NCBI GenBank assembly: GCA_009844085.1
Contig: VYCF01000055.1
Span: forward strand, 54,585 to 118,584
Source: Gammaproteobacteria bacterium
GTDB taxonomy: Bacteria > Pseudomonadota > Gammaproteobacteria > Pseudomonadales > Pseudohongiellaceae
DNA: 64,000 nucleotides
Direction of reading: 5' to 3'
The notes under the pieces are model-generated. The model saw only the letters and a program-made list of their open reading frames with translations. It made no database searches and had not been told where the DNA came from. Of this stretch, positions 36,692 to 46,629 are shown piece by piece. The position numbers and the translations under genes were made by a program. Positions within the stretch are counted from its first letter, which is position 1, and each line of letters opens with the position of its first letter.

Positions 36692-38402
36692 CTATGCCTT
36701 CCTCCCATTGACCGGAGTCGTCGACGTAGAGCAATCCCACATCACGCCAGAACTCCAGTTTCGAAATATTGTAGTCCACGATGCTGCGCACGAGGTCGGT
36801 GCGCGCGGCGGTCAGGTCGTTCTGGGAATCGACGGTGTCCTGCACATTGCCGAGTCCGAGTTCCGCCCGCAGTTCCGCTTCCTCGACGCGACGTTCGTTG
36901 ATCTCCACGCTCGCCAGATTGATGTCGTAACCCTTGCCGGCCTCGTCCATGCGCCGCCAAGCGTCGATTACTTCCAATTTTACGTTATCCAGCGCCAATG
37001 TATATGCCCGGGTCGCTGCGTCATAGTCGATCAGGGCGCGGCGGTAGGTGTTGCGTTCGGCCTTGCTGTCGAGCGGCATTTCCACGTCGAGTCCGGCCGC
37101 GTAGACCGCGTTGTCGAAATTGACGTCGCCGAATTCGCCGCTGCCCGTGGCCGGCGCCGAAGCGCTCAAGGTGACTCCCAGCGACGGCTCGAGCGCGTTG
37201 GCGGCGACATCGATGCGGCGCGAGGCATCCTGCACCCGGTCCAGTTCCGTATACAGGTCGAGCCGGGTCTGCACGGACATGTCGAGCGCCCGGTCCAGGT
37301 CGAGTTCGGGGGCCGACATGCCGGTTTCGGTGATCAGCGTCATTTCGTTATCGTCGAGGATGATCGCATCTTCGGCGTTCAGCCCGATCAGGATCTTGAA
37401 CGAGTCCAGGCTGCGCTGGTAGCGCGCGATCGAAGTCGTCCAGCGCAGGTCCTGCTGCAAGGTGGCCTGTTCCAGCCGTCCGACGTCGAGCAAGGTGCGC
37501 AGGCCTTCGGCCTGGAAGGCGCGTTCGCGCTCGAGCGAAAGATTGTTCGCGAGCAGGCCCGCGTAGTTGTTCTTCGTGGTTTCGCGATTGAGCAGCACGT
37601 TGTAGTAACTCGAAGCTACTTGCACGGCGAAAGACTTGCGGAAGCGGGTGAAGTTTCTCAATTCGTACAGGAGGTCGCGCTCGGCCTGCAGCAGCGCCTC
37701 GGTTTCGATGGCGGCACCGAAATCCCGCAACAGCGGCTGCGTGATCGAACCGATGAGCGCGCCGGTGCTCAATTCGCTGACATCGCCGCTGAGGAAGCGC
37801 CGCAGGTTGTTGGTCAGATTCAGCGCCACCGAGCCGCCGCCGCGCAACAGATAGCGCACGCCGAGGCTGGTGTCCGCCTGGTACATCTCGGAGGACGACG
37901 CCGTGGCGCGCTGGGTCGGCGTATCCGTTTGTGAACCCGTGCCGGTCAGGTTTTCCATGTCTGTGACGAACTCATCTTCCATATCCCATTGATATTCGCC
38001 GCCGCTGTTGAACGAAAAGATGGGTGCGTAGCGATAGCGGTCGAGGGTCAGCGACAGGGCTTCGAGATACAGCCGTTCCTTGCGCGTCTGATAGTCCTTG
38101 CTATGGCGGAAGGCAAGGTCGAGCGCGTCGTTCAGGCTCAGGACGCTGGAGTTGATCTCGCTTTCCGCGCTATCGCCGAGGAATTCGAAACTGAGGGAGT
38201 TGACCGGAAATGCTTCGAGATCGACGACTCTCTGTTCGTCCACCTCGACTTCTTCGGTCATGCCGGGCACTAGATCGGACTTGCCGGCGATGGCGGCATA
38301 AGTCTCGTTGTCGGCGCTATTGCGATAGGCCGTTCCGGAACAGGCAGCCAGCAGCAATCCCGCCGTCATAAGCGCGAAAAAGGTTGGTCGCGATCTATGC
38401 AT
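36678..38402 (-). CDS. TolC-family outer-membrane efflux lipoprotein
   Basis: 574 residues from ATG 38402, giving a lipoprotein signal (FFALMTAGLLLAAC); an ATG six codons upstream (38420) is possible. Long alpha-helical repeats typical of outer-membrane factors: LNDALDLAFRHSKDYQTRKE, SYYNVLLNRE, LSLERERAFQAEGL, ending NDLTAARTDLVRSIVDYNISKLEFWRDVG. It forms the exit duct of the pump. First gene of the minus-strand operon tolC-like / adaptor / ATPase / permease / amidase. Confidence 0.88.
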   Translation of the reverse strand: MHRSRPTFFALMTAGLLLAACSGTAYRNSADNETYAAIAGKSDLVPGMTEEVEVDEQRVVDLEAFPVNSLSFEFLGDSAESEINSSVLSLNDALDLAFRHSKDYQTRKERLYLEALSLTLDRYRYAPIFSFNSGGEYQWDMEDEFVTDMENLTGTGSQTDTPTQRATASSSEMYQADTSLGVRYLLRGGGSVALNLTNNLRRFLSGDVSELSTGALIGSITQPLLRDFGAAIETEALLQAERDLLYELRNFTRFRKSFAVQVASSYYNVLLNRETTKNNYAGLLANNLSLERERAFQAEGLRTLLDVGRLEQATLQQDLRWTTSIARYQRSLDSFKILIGLNAEDAIILDDNEMTLITETGMSAPELDLDRALDMSVQTRLDLYTELDRVQDASRRIDVAANALEPSLGVTLSASAPATGSGEFGDVNFDNAVYAAGLDVEMPLDSKAERNTYRRALIDYDAATRAYTLALDNVKLEVIDAWRRMDEAGKGYDINLASVEINERRVEEAELRAELGLGNVQDTVDSQNDLTAARTDLVRSIVDYNISKLEFWRDVGLLYVDDSGQWEEGIDEPR

Positions 38403-38536
38403 GGATACGCTTGCTCCCATGAGTTACAGGCTTATACGCGCCAAAACGCTGTTTCAGTCTATGACCGCGTTCCGTCAACTGCATATTTCCATGCCATAAT
38501 CCGCCGCCGGAAATCCAACGGGAACCCGAGCAATTC

Positions 38537-39436
38537 ATGCGCAGATTCAACGCCCTGTTTCCGCTCTGGGCGGTGCTGCTTTCAGCGGTCGCCTTCTTCG
38601 CCGACCGGCAGTTCGCGGCGCTGGAAGGAGCCATCGTTCCCTTGCTGGCCCTGGTCATGTTCATGATGGGCCTGACCTTGAACCGGGCGGACCTTTCTCG
38701 CATCGCGCGCAATCCCGTACCGGTGTTCATCGGCGTCCTGCTGCAATTCCTGCTGATGCCCCTGGCGGCATTCGCGCTTGCGGACCTGCTGCGGCTGTCG
38801 CCGCAATTGACCGCCGGACTCGTGCTCGTGGGCTGCTGTTCCGGCGGTACGGCGTCCAATGTCATCGCCTGGCTGGCGCGGGGCGATGTGGCGCTTTCGA
38901 TCAGCATGACGCTGGCGTCCTCGCTGATCGGCGTGATCGCCACGCCCTTGCTGGTTTCCTTCTATCTTTCGCAGACCGTGGAGGTCGATACCCTCGGGCT
39001 GCTGTACAGCATTCTGCAAATGGTGCTGTTGCCGGTGCTGCTCGGGGGAATCTGCAATCATTTCGTGCCGGGGCTGATCCGGCGCATCGAATTCATTTTG
39101 CCGAGCCTGGCGATCGCCGCGATTCTGCTCATCATCGCCATCGTCGTCGCGCTCAACGCCGGCAGGCTGCCCCAGATTGGCTTGCTTGCCGCGGTTGCGG
39201 TCGTCCTGCACAATCTGTTGGGGCTGAGCGGAGGCTATTGGTGCAGCCGCCTCCTGGGCCTGGATCGAAAGCAGAGCCGCACCATAGCCATCGAAGTGGG
39301 CATGCAGAATTCGGGCCTCGGCGTGGCGTTGGCCTTGCAGTTCTTTTCCGCCACCGCGGCCCTGCCCGGCGCCCTGTTCAGCGTCTGGCACAACATTACT
39401 GGCTCGATCCTGGCGGCGAAATGGGGCAAGCGATGA
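38537..39436 (+). CDS. bile acid:sodium symporter (BASS) family transporter
   Basis: 299 residues, about nine or ten TMs. Motifs: [40 protein letters not shown] and [18 protein letters not shown], the Na+-binding crossover regions of BASS proteins. Bacterial members carry organic acids such as pyruvate, pantoate or bile-acid-like compounds. Coupled by ATGA to an acyl-CoA ligase, hinting that the imported substrate is a carboxylate activated to a CoA ester (inference). Confidence 0.88.
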   Translation: MRRFNALFPLWAVLLSAVAFFADRQFAALEGAIVPLLALVMFMMGLTLNRADLSRIARNPVPVFIGVLLQFLLMPLAAFALADLLRLSPQLTAGLVLVGCCSGGTASNVIAWLARGDVALSISMTLASSLIGVIATPLLVSFYLSQTVEVDTLGLLYSILQMVLLPVLLGGICNHFVPGLIRRIEFILPSLAIAAILLIIAIVVALNAGRLPQIGLLAAVAVVLHNLLGLSGGYWCSRLLGLDRKQSRTIAIEVGMQNSGLGVALALQFFSATAALPGALFSVWHNITGSILAAKWGKR

Positions 39437-41127
39437 GCAATTCGATCAGTTACGCCAGCGGCGCGAGCGAGCAGCCCCTGCTCGGTACGCCCATTCCGCA
39501 ATTCTTCGACCGCATCGCCACCGAACACGGCGGTCGCGAAGCCCTGGTCAGCGTGCATCAGAACGTGCGCCTGACTTACTCGCAACTCGCCGAGCGTGTG
39601 AACGAACTGGCCCGGGCCTTTATCGCCGCGGGTTTCGACAAGGGCGACCGGGTCGGCATCTGGTCGCCGAACAATGTCGAATGGACGCTGGTTCAGTACG
39701 CCACGGCCAAGGCCGGGATCATCTTCGTCACGATCAATCCCGCCTATCGTGTGCACGAACTGGCCTACGTGCTCGAGCAGTCGGGCTGCAAGGGGCTGGT
39801 GATCCAGAACCGATTCAAAACTTCGGATTACGTCGCCATGTTGCGCGAAGCCTGTCCGGAACTGGAAAGCGCAGCGCCGGGCGCCTTGCGTTCGGGGAAA
39901 TTTCCCGAACTCGACACGGTAGTTTCAATGACCGAGTCCGAAACGAAGGGGATCTTCGGCTGGCAGGAATTCCTGGCTCTCGCGGACGGCTGCAGCGAAG
40001 CGGAGCTTGCGGCGCGGCAGGCGGACCAGGACATGGACGATCCGGTCAACATCCAGTACACCAGCGGCACCACGGGTTTTCCCAAGGGCGCGACCTTGTC
40101 GCATCACAACATCCTCAACAATGCGCGCTTCGTCGCCGCGATCATGAATTTCAGCGAACGCGACCGGCTGGTGATACCGGTGCCGCTCTACCATTGCTTC
40201 GGCATGGTGATGGGCAATCTCGGCTGTCTCACCCATGCCGCCTGCGCCATCTATCCCGCCGAAAGCTTCGAGCCGGCTTCGGTGTTGCGGACGGTGCAGG
40301 ATGAGGGCGCGACGGCCTTATTCGGCGTGCCGACCATGTTCATCGCCGAACTCGCGCTGCCGGACTTCGCCGAATACGACCTGAGCAGCCTGCGCACCGG
40401 CATCATGGCCGGTTCGCCTTGCCCGGTCGAGACGATGAAACAGGTCAACGAACTGATGCACATGACCGAAGTCGAGATCGCTTACGGCATGACCGAGACG
40501 AGCCCGGTGAGCTTCCAGACGCGGGTCGATTCGCCGCTCGACAAGCGCTCAAGCACCGTGGGCCTCGTGCATCCCCATCTCGAGGTCAAGATCATCGATC
40601 CCGAGACCGGCGCCATTCGGCCCGCCGGCGTCATGGGCGAGTTATGCACCCGCGGCTATTCGGTGATGCTCGGGTACTGGAACAACGAGACTGCCACCCG
40701 GGCCGCCATCGACCGCGACGGCTGGATGCATACCGGCGACACCGGGATCATGGACGAGGAGGGTTACGTCAATATCGTCGGCCGCATCAAGGACATGATC
40801 GTGCGTGGCGGCGAGAACGTCTATCCCAGGGAAATCGAGGAATACCTTATGACCCACGAGGCGGTCGAGACGGTGCAGGTGACCGGCGTTCCCGACCCGA
40901 AATACGGCGAGGAAATCATCGCCTGGGTGCAACTCAAGGATGGCGCCAGAGCGCAGAAAGAAGAAATTCGCGACTTCTGCCGCGGCCGCATCGCCCACTA
41001 CAAGGTGCCGCGCTACATACGCTTCAGCGACGACTTCCCCATGACCGTCACCGGCAAGGTGCAGAAATTCCGCATGCGCGAAATCAGCATCGCCGAACTC
41101 GGCCTGAAAGAACTACGAACCGCCTGA
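39433..41127 (+). CDS. AMP-forming acyl-CoA synthetase
   Basis: 564 residues from ATG 39433, overlapping the transporter stop; open codons further upstream are inside the transporter gene. ANL-superfamily motifs: P-loop [29 protein letters not shown] A5 ([11 protein letters not shown]), [40 protein letters not shown] (about 430-470) and the catalytic Lys in [11 protein letters not shown]. Probably activates a medium- or long-chain fatty acid or another carboxylate to its CoA thioester. Ends 16 nt from the convergent PQQ-type dehydrogenase. Confidence 0.92.
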   Translation: MSNSISYASGASEQPLLGTPIPQFFDRIATEHGGREALVSVHQNVRLTYSQLAERVNELARAFIAAGFDKGDRVGIWSPNNVEWTLVQYATAKAGIIFVTINPAYRVHELAYVLEQSGCKGLVIQNRFKTSDYVAMLREACPELESAAPGALRSGKFPELDTVVSMTESETKGIFGWQEFLALADGCSEAELAARQADQDMDDPVNIQYTSGTTGFPKGATLSHHNILNNARFVAAIMNFSERDRLVIPVPLYHCFGMVMGNLGCLTHAACAIYPAESFEPASVLRTVQDEGATALFGVPTMFIAELALPDFAEYDLSSLRTGIMAGSPCPVETMKQVNELMHMTEVEIAYGMTETSPVSFQTRVDSPLDKRSSTVGLVHPHLEVKIIDPETGAIRPAGVMGELCTRGYSVMLGYWNNETATRAAIDRDGWMHTGDTGIMDEEGYVNIVGRIKDMIVRGGENVYPREIEEYLMTHEAVETVQVTGVPDPKYGEEIIAWVQLKDGARAQKEEIRDFCRGRIAHYKVPRYIRFSDDFPMTVTGKVQKFRMREISIAELGLKELRTA

Positions 41128-41143
41128 GGCCGTTGCCGGGTAC

Positions 41144-43303
41144 TCAGGGCAGCCTGAGCGCCACGAGTTGGCCGGGGAGTCCGCGGCGGACGCTGCCGGC
41201 TTGCATGAGCAGGTACTGCACACCGTCGTGCATGTAGGTCATCATGCCGTACTGGCCGGGGACGGGGACTTCGACGCTGGCCAGAATCTCGCCGCTGCGC
41301 TTGTCCCTGGCATGCAATAGCGGCAGGCCGTTCGGGCCCGATTCCGCCTGGCCGCGCAGGTCTTCGGTGGTCTGCACGAGCAGGTCGCCCATGACCATCT
41401 GGATCGAATGCCCTGTGCCGCCGGTCTGCGGCGTCTCGACTCCTTCAAGTAGCGGGTTTTCGGCAATATTCGGCGGCGTTTCGCCGACCGGTATGTCCCA
41501 GAGTTTTTCGCCGGTATTCATGTCATAGGCCGCCAGGCCCATCAACAGCGGCTTGTACACCGGGAGTCCCCGGATATTGGGCAGGAATTCCCGTCCCATG
41601 CCCGGCGCCCAGGCGGCGACCGTTGTGCCCGTGGTCGGCGTATGCCGCTCGCGCCCGCGCCATGCTTCTTCGGAATAGCCCGGCAGGCCGCGTTCCTCGT
41701 CGACGCCATTGGTCGGCTCCATGAATCGCGGCGCGCTGCAGGTGCGACGGTGCGAGGCGTACATGATGCCCGTAGTGGGGTCGGCCACAGGCGGATGGTA
41801 GATATTCAGGCCGCCGACGCAACCCACGTTGTTGCGAAAGGGATTGTCGTGAGGCCAGGGCAGCGGCGGCACGTAAAGTCCGCCGATATTGAACCCGGAC
41901 AGGATTTCCCGCGCCTGTTCGCGCAACTCGGGCGTGTAGTCGATAATGAATTCTTCGGTGATGCCGTCGATGACGATCCGGTCGAGCGGTTCCGGCCGCG
42001 TCGGATAGGGTTGGGTCGCGGCGGTGTAGTTGCCCGGCACCTGGGTCTGGATCACCGGGCGATCCTCGATCGGCCAGATCGGCTCGCCGGTGGCGCGATT
42101 GAAAGCGAAGATCAGGCCTTGCTTGGTGTTCTGGATCAGCGCCGGCACTTCTTCGCCGTCCACGGTCAGGTCGAGCAGGATCGGCGCGGTCGGAATGTCG
42201 TAGTTCCACTGGTCGCTGCGATGGATCTGGAAATGCCAGCGGCGTTCTCCGGTGGCGACGTCGAGCGCGAGCACGCTGCCGCCGAACAGGTTATCGCCCG
42301 GCCGGTGCCCGGTATAGGACTGCACGGTGGAAGCGTTGGTGACGATGTAGACCAGGCCGAGTTCCGGGTCGGCGGACGCGGGCGCCCAGGACGACATGTC
42401 GCCGGACCACTGCCAGGCGTCGTTTTCCCAGGTCTCGTGGCCGTATTCGCCGGGCCGCGGAATGACGTGGAACTTCCATAGCCTCTCGCCGGTACGCAGG
42501 TCATAGCCCATGATGTCGCCGGGCACGTTCTCGATGCGCGTCTGGTCGTAGCTCGGTTCGTGTCCCACGAGTACAACGGCCACGCCGTTGACGACGATGG
42601 GCGGCGAAGAAGCGGTGACCATGCCGAGTTCGCGTGGAATGCCATGGTCGGGGTCGTAGACGCCGCCCTCGAATTGCCAGTCGATCCAGCGCTGCCAGTC
42701 ATCCACAAGTGGCGGAATCAGGTCAACGACGCCGGTTTCGGAAAATGCCGGAATGCCGGTCGGCGCGCCCCAGTCTTCTAGCGGGAGGCCGGTCCGGGCG
42801 TCGAGCGCCCAGAGGAAGAACGCGGGGGAGGTGTAGAGAATCACGCCGCGGCCATCGAGTTCGGCCCAGGCGACGCCCTTGCCGAAGTCGGTGCGCGGCG
42901 AACGCAGATAGCGCATGGTTTCCGGTTCGCGGAAAGTCCACAGCGTCTCGCCGGTAGCGGCGTCGATGGCCACGACCTGCCGGCGTTGGCCGACCACGGT
43001 GTACAGTACGCCATCGGCATAAACCGGAGTCGAGCGAGAGGTGTATTCGACCCGCGGTCCGAAATTGTCGCCGCGCCAGGACCACGCGACTTCAAGCTCG
43101 GAAAAGTTCCCGGCGTTGATCTGCGTCAGATGAGGCGAAGATCGCGTGTGCCCGGCGTCACCGCCAAGATAGCGCCATTCCCCGCCTTCGACGCCGGTCA
43201 ACTGCGCAAACGCGGGCATGGCCGTTGCCAGCGCCGCGACTGCAAGCCAGCGCGCTACGCCAGACCGTCTGATTCCGCAACGAATGCATCTCTTGTTGAA
43301 CAT
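41144..43303 (-). CDS. PQQ-dependent dehydrogenase (quinoprotein beta-propeller)
   Basis: 719 residues from ATG 43303, with GGAGGAG upstream. Signal peptide to about residue 34 (WLAVAALATAMPAFAQ). The mature part is a quinoprotein propeller with repeats ending in A-x-D-x-x-T-G-E-x-x-W (VVAIDAATGETLWTFREPE, DLRTGERLWKF, ALDVATGERRWHF, AYDMNTGEKLWDIP), plus RSDQWNYDIPTAPILLDL as in soluble or membrane PQQ sugar/alcohol dehydrogenases. No haem c motif (CxxCH) is present, so electrons must leave via a separate carrier or quinone. No PQQ synthesis genes are in the window. Substrate unknown. Confidence 0.85.
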   Translation of the reverse strand: MFNKRCIRCGIRRSGVARWLAVAALATAMPAFAQLTGVEGGEWRYLGGDAGHTRSSPHLTQINAGNFSELEVAWSWRGDNFGPRVEYTSRSTPVYADGVLYTVVGQRRQVVAIDAATGETLWTFREPETMRYLRSPRTDFGKGVAWAELDGRGVILYTSPAFFLWALDARTGLPLEDWGAPTGIPAFSETGVVDLIPPLVDDWQRWIDWQFEGGVYDPDHGIPRELGMVTASSPPIVVNGVAVVLVGHEPSYDQTRIENVPGDIMGYDLRTGERLWKFHVIPRPGEYGHETWENDAWQWSGDMSSWAPASADPELGLVYIVTNASTVQSYTGHRPGDNLFGGSVLALDVATGERRWHFQIHRSDQWNYDIPTAPILLDLTVDGEEVPALIQNTKQGLIFAFNRATGEPIWPIEDRPVIQTQVPGNYTAATQPYPTRPEPLDRIVIDGITEEFIIDYTPELREQAREILSGFNIGGLYVPPLPWPHDNPFRNNVGCVGGLNIYHPPVADPTTGIMYASHRRTCSAPRFMEPTNGVDEERGLPGYSEEAWRGRERHTPTTGTTVAAWAPGMGREFLPNIRGLPVYKPLLMGLAAYDMNTGEKLWDIPVGETPPNIAENPLLEGVETPQTGGTGHSIQMVMGDLLVQTTEDLRGQAESGPNGLPLLHARDKRSGEILASVEVPVPGQYGMMTYMHDGVQYLLMQAGSVRRGLPGQLVALRLP

Positions 43304-43406
43304 GACTTTCGCTCCTCCGCCCGGCAGCCGCAAGAATTGATTCCCGCAAGGCGGTTCATCGTATCAACTTGCAGTCGCCGCGCAAATGCGAATCACGCCG
43401 CCGGTT

Positions 43407-46400
43407 TCAGGCGTCGTCGTCGAGCGAGAGCAATTCCGCATTGCCGCCGGTGGCGACCGTATTGATCGTGACGACCCGTTCCGTGGCGAAGCGCGGGAGG
43501 TAGTTCGGTCCGCCGGCTTTCGGCCCCGTGCCCGACAGCCCGCGGCCACCGAAAGGTTGGGAACCCACCACGGCGCCGATCATGTTGCGGTTGGCGTAGA
43601 CATTGCCCGCCCCCACCGCGGCGGCGGCCTGATCGACGCGCGACTGGATGCGGGTGTGGATGCCGAATGTCAGGCCATATCCGGATCGGTCGATCTCGAG
43701 CAACACGCTCGTGAAATCCCGCTCCTTGAAACGAATGACATGGAGAATCGGGCCGAAATGTTCCTGCTCCAGTTCTCCGATCTTGTGAATCCGCGCCAGG
43801 GTCGGCGCGACGAAACTGCCGTTTTCGCATTCCGCGGAAAGCGCCGCCTGATGCAACAGCCGCTTCCGCTTCCGCAGACTGCCGATATGCGCTTGCAAGG
43901 CCCCGGCGGCGGATTCCGAAATGATCGGACCCAGATCGGTTTCGATTCGGGACGGGTCGCCGATGCGAAGTTCGTCCATCGCGCCGCGAATCAGGACGAT
44001 GGCCTGATCGGCGATTTCTTCCTGCAGGTACAAGGCGCGCAGTGCCGAACAGCGCTGGCCGGCGCTGAGAAAAGCCGAGCGGATCACGTCGTCGGTTACC
44101 TGTTCGAGCAAGGCCGTCGAATCGACGATCATGGCGTTCTGCCCCCCGGTTTCGGCGATCAGCGGGGCGATCGGGCCTGCTTTTTCCGCCATGGCCTGAT
44201 TGATCCTGCGCGCGGTTCCGGTACTGCCGGTGAACGCGACGCCGGCGCTCAGCGGATGCCTAACCATGCGCTCCCCCACCGAGCCATCGCCGATCAGCAG
44301 ATTGCAGACTTCGCCCGGCACTCCCGCCGCATGCAACAAGCGAACGGCCTCACAGGCGATGATCGGCGTTTCCTCGGCCGGCTTGGCGACAACGGCGTTG
44401 CCGGCCGCGAGAGCGGCGCAGACCTGGCCGCAGAAAATCGCCAGCGGGAAATTCCACGGGCTGATGCAGACGAAAACGCCGCGGCCGCCGAGTTTCAATT
44501 CATTTGTTTCTCCGGTGGGACCGGGAAGGGCGGTGCCCGCTCCGAATCTTTCCCGCGCCTGGGCGGCGTAGTAGCGGCAGAAATCCACGGCCTCGCGCAC
44601 TTCATCCACAGCGTCCGGAATCGTCTTGCCCGCCTCGCGGCAGAGAATCGCGACCAGTTCGGGCCGCAGCGCCTCCAGGTTGCCGGCAAATCGTTCGAGC
44701 AGGTTGGCGCGCGCGTCGCCTCCGACCTTGTCCCAGTCCGACTGCGCTCCGGCGGCGCGCCGGAAGGCGGCCTCGATCTGGGCTTCGGAACTCGGCAGGA
44801 CTTCGCCGATGACATCGCTTCGATCGGCGGGACTCGATACGACTGCGGGCGCCACTCGTTTGTCTTCCGAAACGGGAAGCGAAGTCGCCGTATAGCGCCG
44901 CTTGCGCGACTTCTCCCAGGCATTTCGAAATCCAGCCACTATGGCGTCGTTGGTCAGATCGGCGCCACTCGAGTTGCGTCTGGGCGCAAAAACACTTGCC
45001 GGCGGGGAAATACGCGGATGCGCCGCGGGACTCGCCTTGCGGACCGCGGCGATGGGGTCGCGCACCAGGTCCCCGGCATCGAGCCGATCATCGAGCAGTC
45101 GATGCACGAAAGAACTGTTGGCGCCGTTCTCGAGCAGTCGGCGCACGAGGTAGGGCAACAGGTCGTCGTAATTCCCGACGGGGGCATAGGTGCGAAGCGC
45201 GGGAAAATCTTCGAATTCGCGTTCCGCCGCGGCGTAGAGCGCCGTGCCCATACCGTACAGCCGCTGGAACTCGAAATCGCGATTGTCGCCGGCAAGATGC
45301 ATGACTGCCGCGATACTGTGGGCGTTATGAGTGGCGAATTGCCCGTGAAGCGTGTCGGATCGCTGCAATATCCTCGATGCGCATGCCAGCCAGGAGAGAT
45401 CGGTTGCGCATTTGCGGGTGTAGACCGGAAATCCCGGATAGCCATGCTCCTGGGCGTGCTTGATTTCCGCGTCCCAATACGCGCCCTTGACCAGTCGCAC
45501 GGGAATGCGGTGGCCATGGGCGCGGGCCTGCGCCGACAGCCAGTCGAGCAAGGGCAGGGCGCGCTTGCCGTAAGCTTGCACGACGAATCCGATTTGCGGC
45601 CCGTCGGCGCCGGCATTCTCAAGCAGCCGTTCAAATACCTCCAGCGACAGTTCCAGCCGGTCGGCCTCTTCCGCGTCGATGGTAATAGCTACCCCGCCCG
45701 CCGCGGCAGCCCGGCACAGGTCCGCCGCCGCGGGAACGAGTTCATCTATGACCCGCCCGAGTTGGCTGTGTTCGTATCGCGGATGCAAGGCCGACAATTT
45801 GATCGATATGGAAGGATCGACCACTCCGACTTCCTTGCCGAGTTTCGCGACGCTGTCGATGGCGTGCCGGTACGCCCCCCGGTAACGATTCGCGGTCGCG
45901 GTGTCCCTGGCCGCCTCGCCGAGCATGTCCCAGGAATGCCTTTTCCCGGGCCGGCTGCGCCGCAAGGCCTTTTCGATGGTCGAGCCCACTACGAACTCCC
46001 GGCCGAGGATGCCCATGGCCGCGCGCATGGCGGTTTCCACGACGGGTTCGCCGAGGCGATGACCCAGGCCGCTGAGCCAGGATTTCGGGTCGCGACTGAA
46101 TTCGCGCTCCGGTTCGACCAGCTTGCTGCCGAGCATCAGCGCCCAGGTGGAAGCGTTTACCAGCAGCGAGCCCGATTTGCCGGCATGGGCGGCCCAGTCC
46201 GCCAGCCCGATACGATCCGCGATCAGCCGCTCGGCGGTGGCATGATCCGGAATCCGCAGCAGACTTTCGGCCAGGCACATCAGGGCTATGCCTTCCTTGC
46301 TGCTGAGTCCGTATTCGACGAGAAAAGTATCTAGCAGCGAATGATTGGCCGCATCGGCCCGCGCTGCACGCACGAGCTCGGCCGCATGCGATTCAATTCG

Positions 46401-46517
46401 TTTCGCGTCGTCGGCGGAGTAAGGCGCGAGACGCAGCAGATGCTCCACCATCTTGCCTTCGTCGCGAAATTTCCAGCCGGTAATCGTCCGGCGGATTGAG
46501 TTGGGATCAAGGTGCAT
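43407..46517 (-). CDS. putA: bifunctional proline dehydrogenase / L-glutamate-gamma-semialdehyde dehydrogenase
   Basis: 1036 residues from ATG 46517. Proline dehydrogenase barrel: VVDPSISIKLSALHPRYEHS, TIDAEEADRLELSLEVFE, VRLVKGAYWDAEIKHAQ. Aldehyde dehydrogenase half: SPWNFPLAIFCGQVCAALAAGN, ETGGQNAMIVDSTALLEQV and catalytic Cys in SAGQRCSALRALYL. It lacks the N-terminal ribbon-helix-helix DNA-binding domain of long PutAs, so it is the short enzyme-only type and not an autorepressor. Oxidises proline to glutamate at the inner membrane. No strong ribosome site is seen upstream of the chosen start. Confidence 0.95.
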   Translation of the reverse strand: MHLDPNSIRRTITGWKFRDEGKMVEHLLRLAPYSADDAKRIESHAAELVRAARADAANHSLLDTFLVEYGLSSKEGIALMCLAESLLRIPDHATAERLIADRIGLADWAAHAGKSGSLLVNASTWALMLGSKLVEPEREFSRDPKSWLSGLGHRLGEPVVETAMRAAMGILGREFVVGSTIEKALRRSRPGKRHSWDMLGEAARDTATANRYRGAYRHAIDSVAKLGKEVGVVDPSISIKLSALHPRYEHSQLGRVIDELVPAAADLCRAAAAGGVAITIDAEEADRLELSLEVFERLLENAGADGPQIGFVVQAYGKRALPLLDWLSAQARAHGHRIPVRLVKGAYWDAEIKHAQEHGYPGFPVYTRKCATDLSWLACASRILQRSDTLHGQFATHNAHSIAAVMHLAGDNRDFEFQRLYGMGTALYAAAEREFEDFPALRTYAPVGNYDDLLPYLVRRLLENGANSSFVHRLLDDRLDAGDLVRDPIAAVRKASPAAHPRISPPASVFAPRRNSSGADLTNDAIVAGFRNAWEKSRKRRYTATSLPVSEDKRVAPAVVSSPADRSDVIGEVLPSSEAQIEAAFRRAAGAQSDWDKVGGDARANLLERFAGNLEALRPELVAILCREAGKTIPDAVDEVREAVDFCRYYAAQARERFGAGTALPGPTGETNELKLGGRGVFVCISPWNFPLAIFCGQVCAALAAGNAVVAKPAEETPIIACEAVRLLHAAGVPGEVCNLLIGDGSVGERMVRHPLSAGVAFTGSTGTARRINQAMAEKAGPIAPLIAETGGQNAMIVDSTALLEQVTDDVIRSAFLSAGQRCSALRALYLQEEIADQAIVLIRGAMDELRIGDPSRIETDLGPIISESAAGALQAHIGSLRKRKRLLHQAALSAECENGSFVAPTLARIHKIGELEQEHFGPILHVIRFKERDFTSVLLEIDRSGYGLTFGIHTRIQSRVDQAAAAVGAGNVYANRNMIGAVVGSQPFGGRGLSGTGPKAGGPNYLPRFATERVVTINTVATGGNAELLSLDDDA

Positions 46518-46570
46518 TGTTCTGGGTTCTGGATCTTGGGTCCGATTCCGTTCCGGGGCCAGCCCGCATG

Positions 46571-46599
46571 CTGACAGCATTGTACGCTCGTGCTAGCCT
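46571..46599 (+). promoter_or_regulatory. candidate sigma-70 promoter for the coiled-coil membrane protein
   Basis: CTGACA (46571-46576), 17-nt spacer, TAGCCT (46594-46599) in the divergent putA gap. A start site near 46606 would lie downstream of the GTG at 46600 and upstream of ATG 46630, favouring the latter as start codon. The -10 is weak. Confidence 0.35.
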
Positions 46600-46629
46600 G
46601 TGCGCTTGGTTCTTGCCCTGTTTGGGGTC

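Noticed and set aside
35063..36901. A 612-codon open frame opposite the adaptor gene
   Set aside because: Antisense shadow of a real gene; composition and lack of motifs argue against coding. The same holds for 32533-34077, 21532-22962, 7752-9374 and 5348-6349.
43386..46334. A 982-codon open frame on the plus strand opposite putA
   Set aside because: It is antisense to a well-conserved enzyme, is rich in Arg, Gly and His with no recognisable domain, and reflects GC-rich codon bias.
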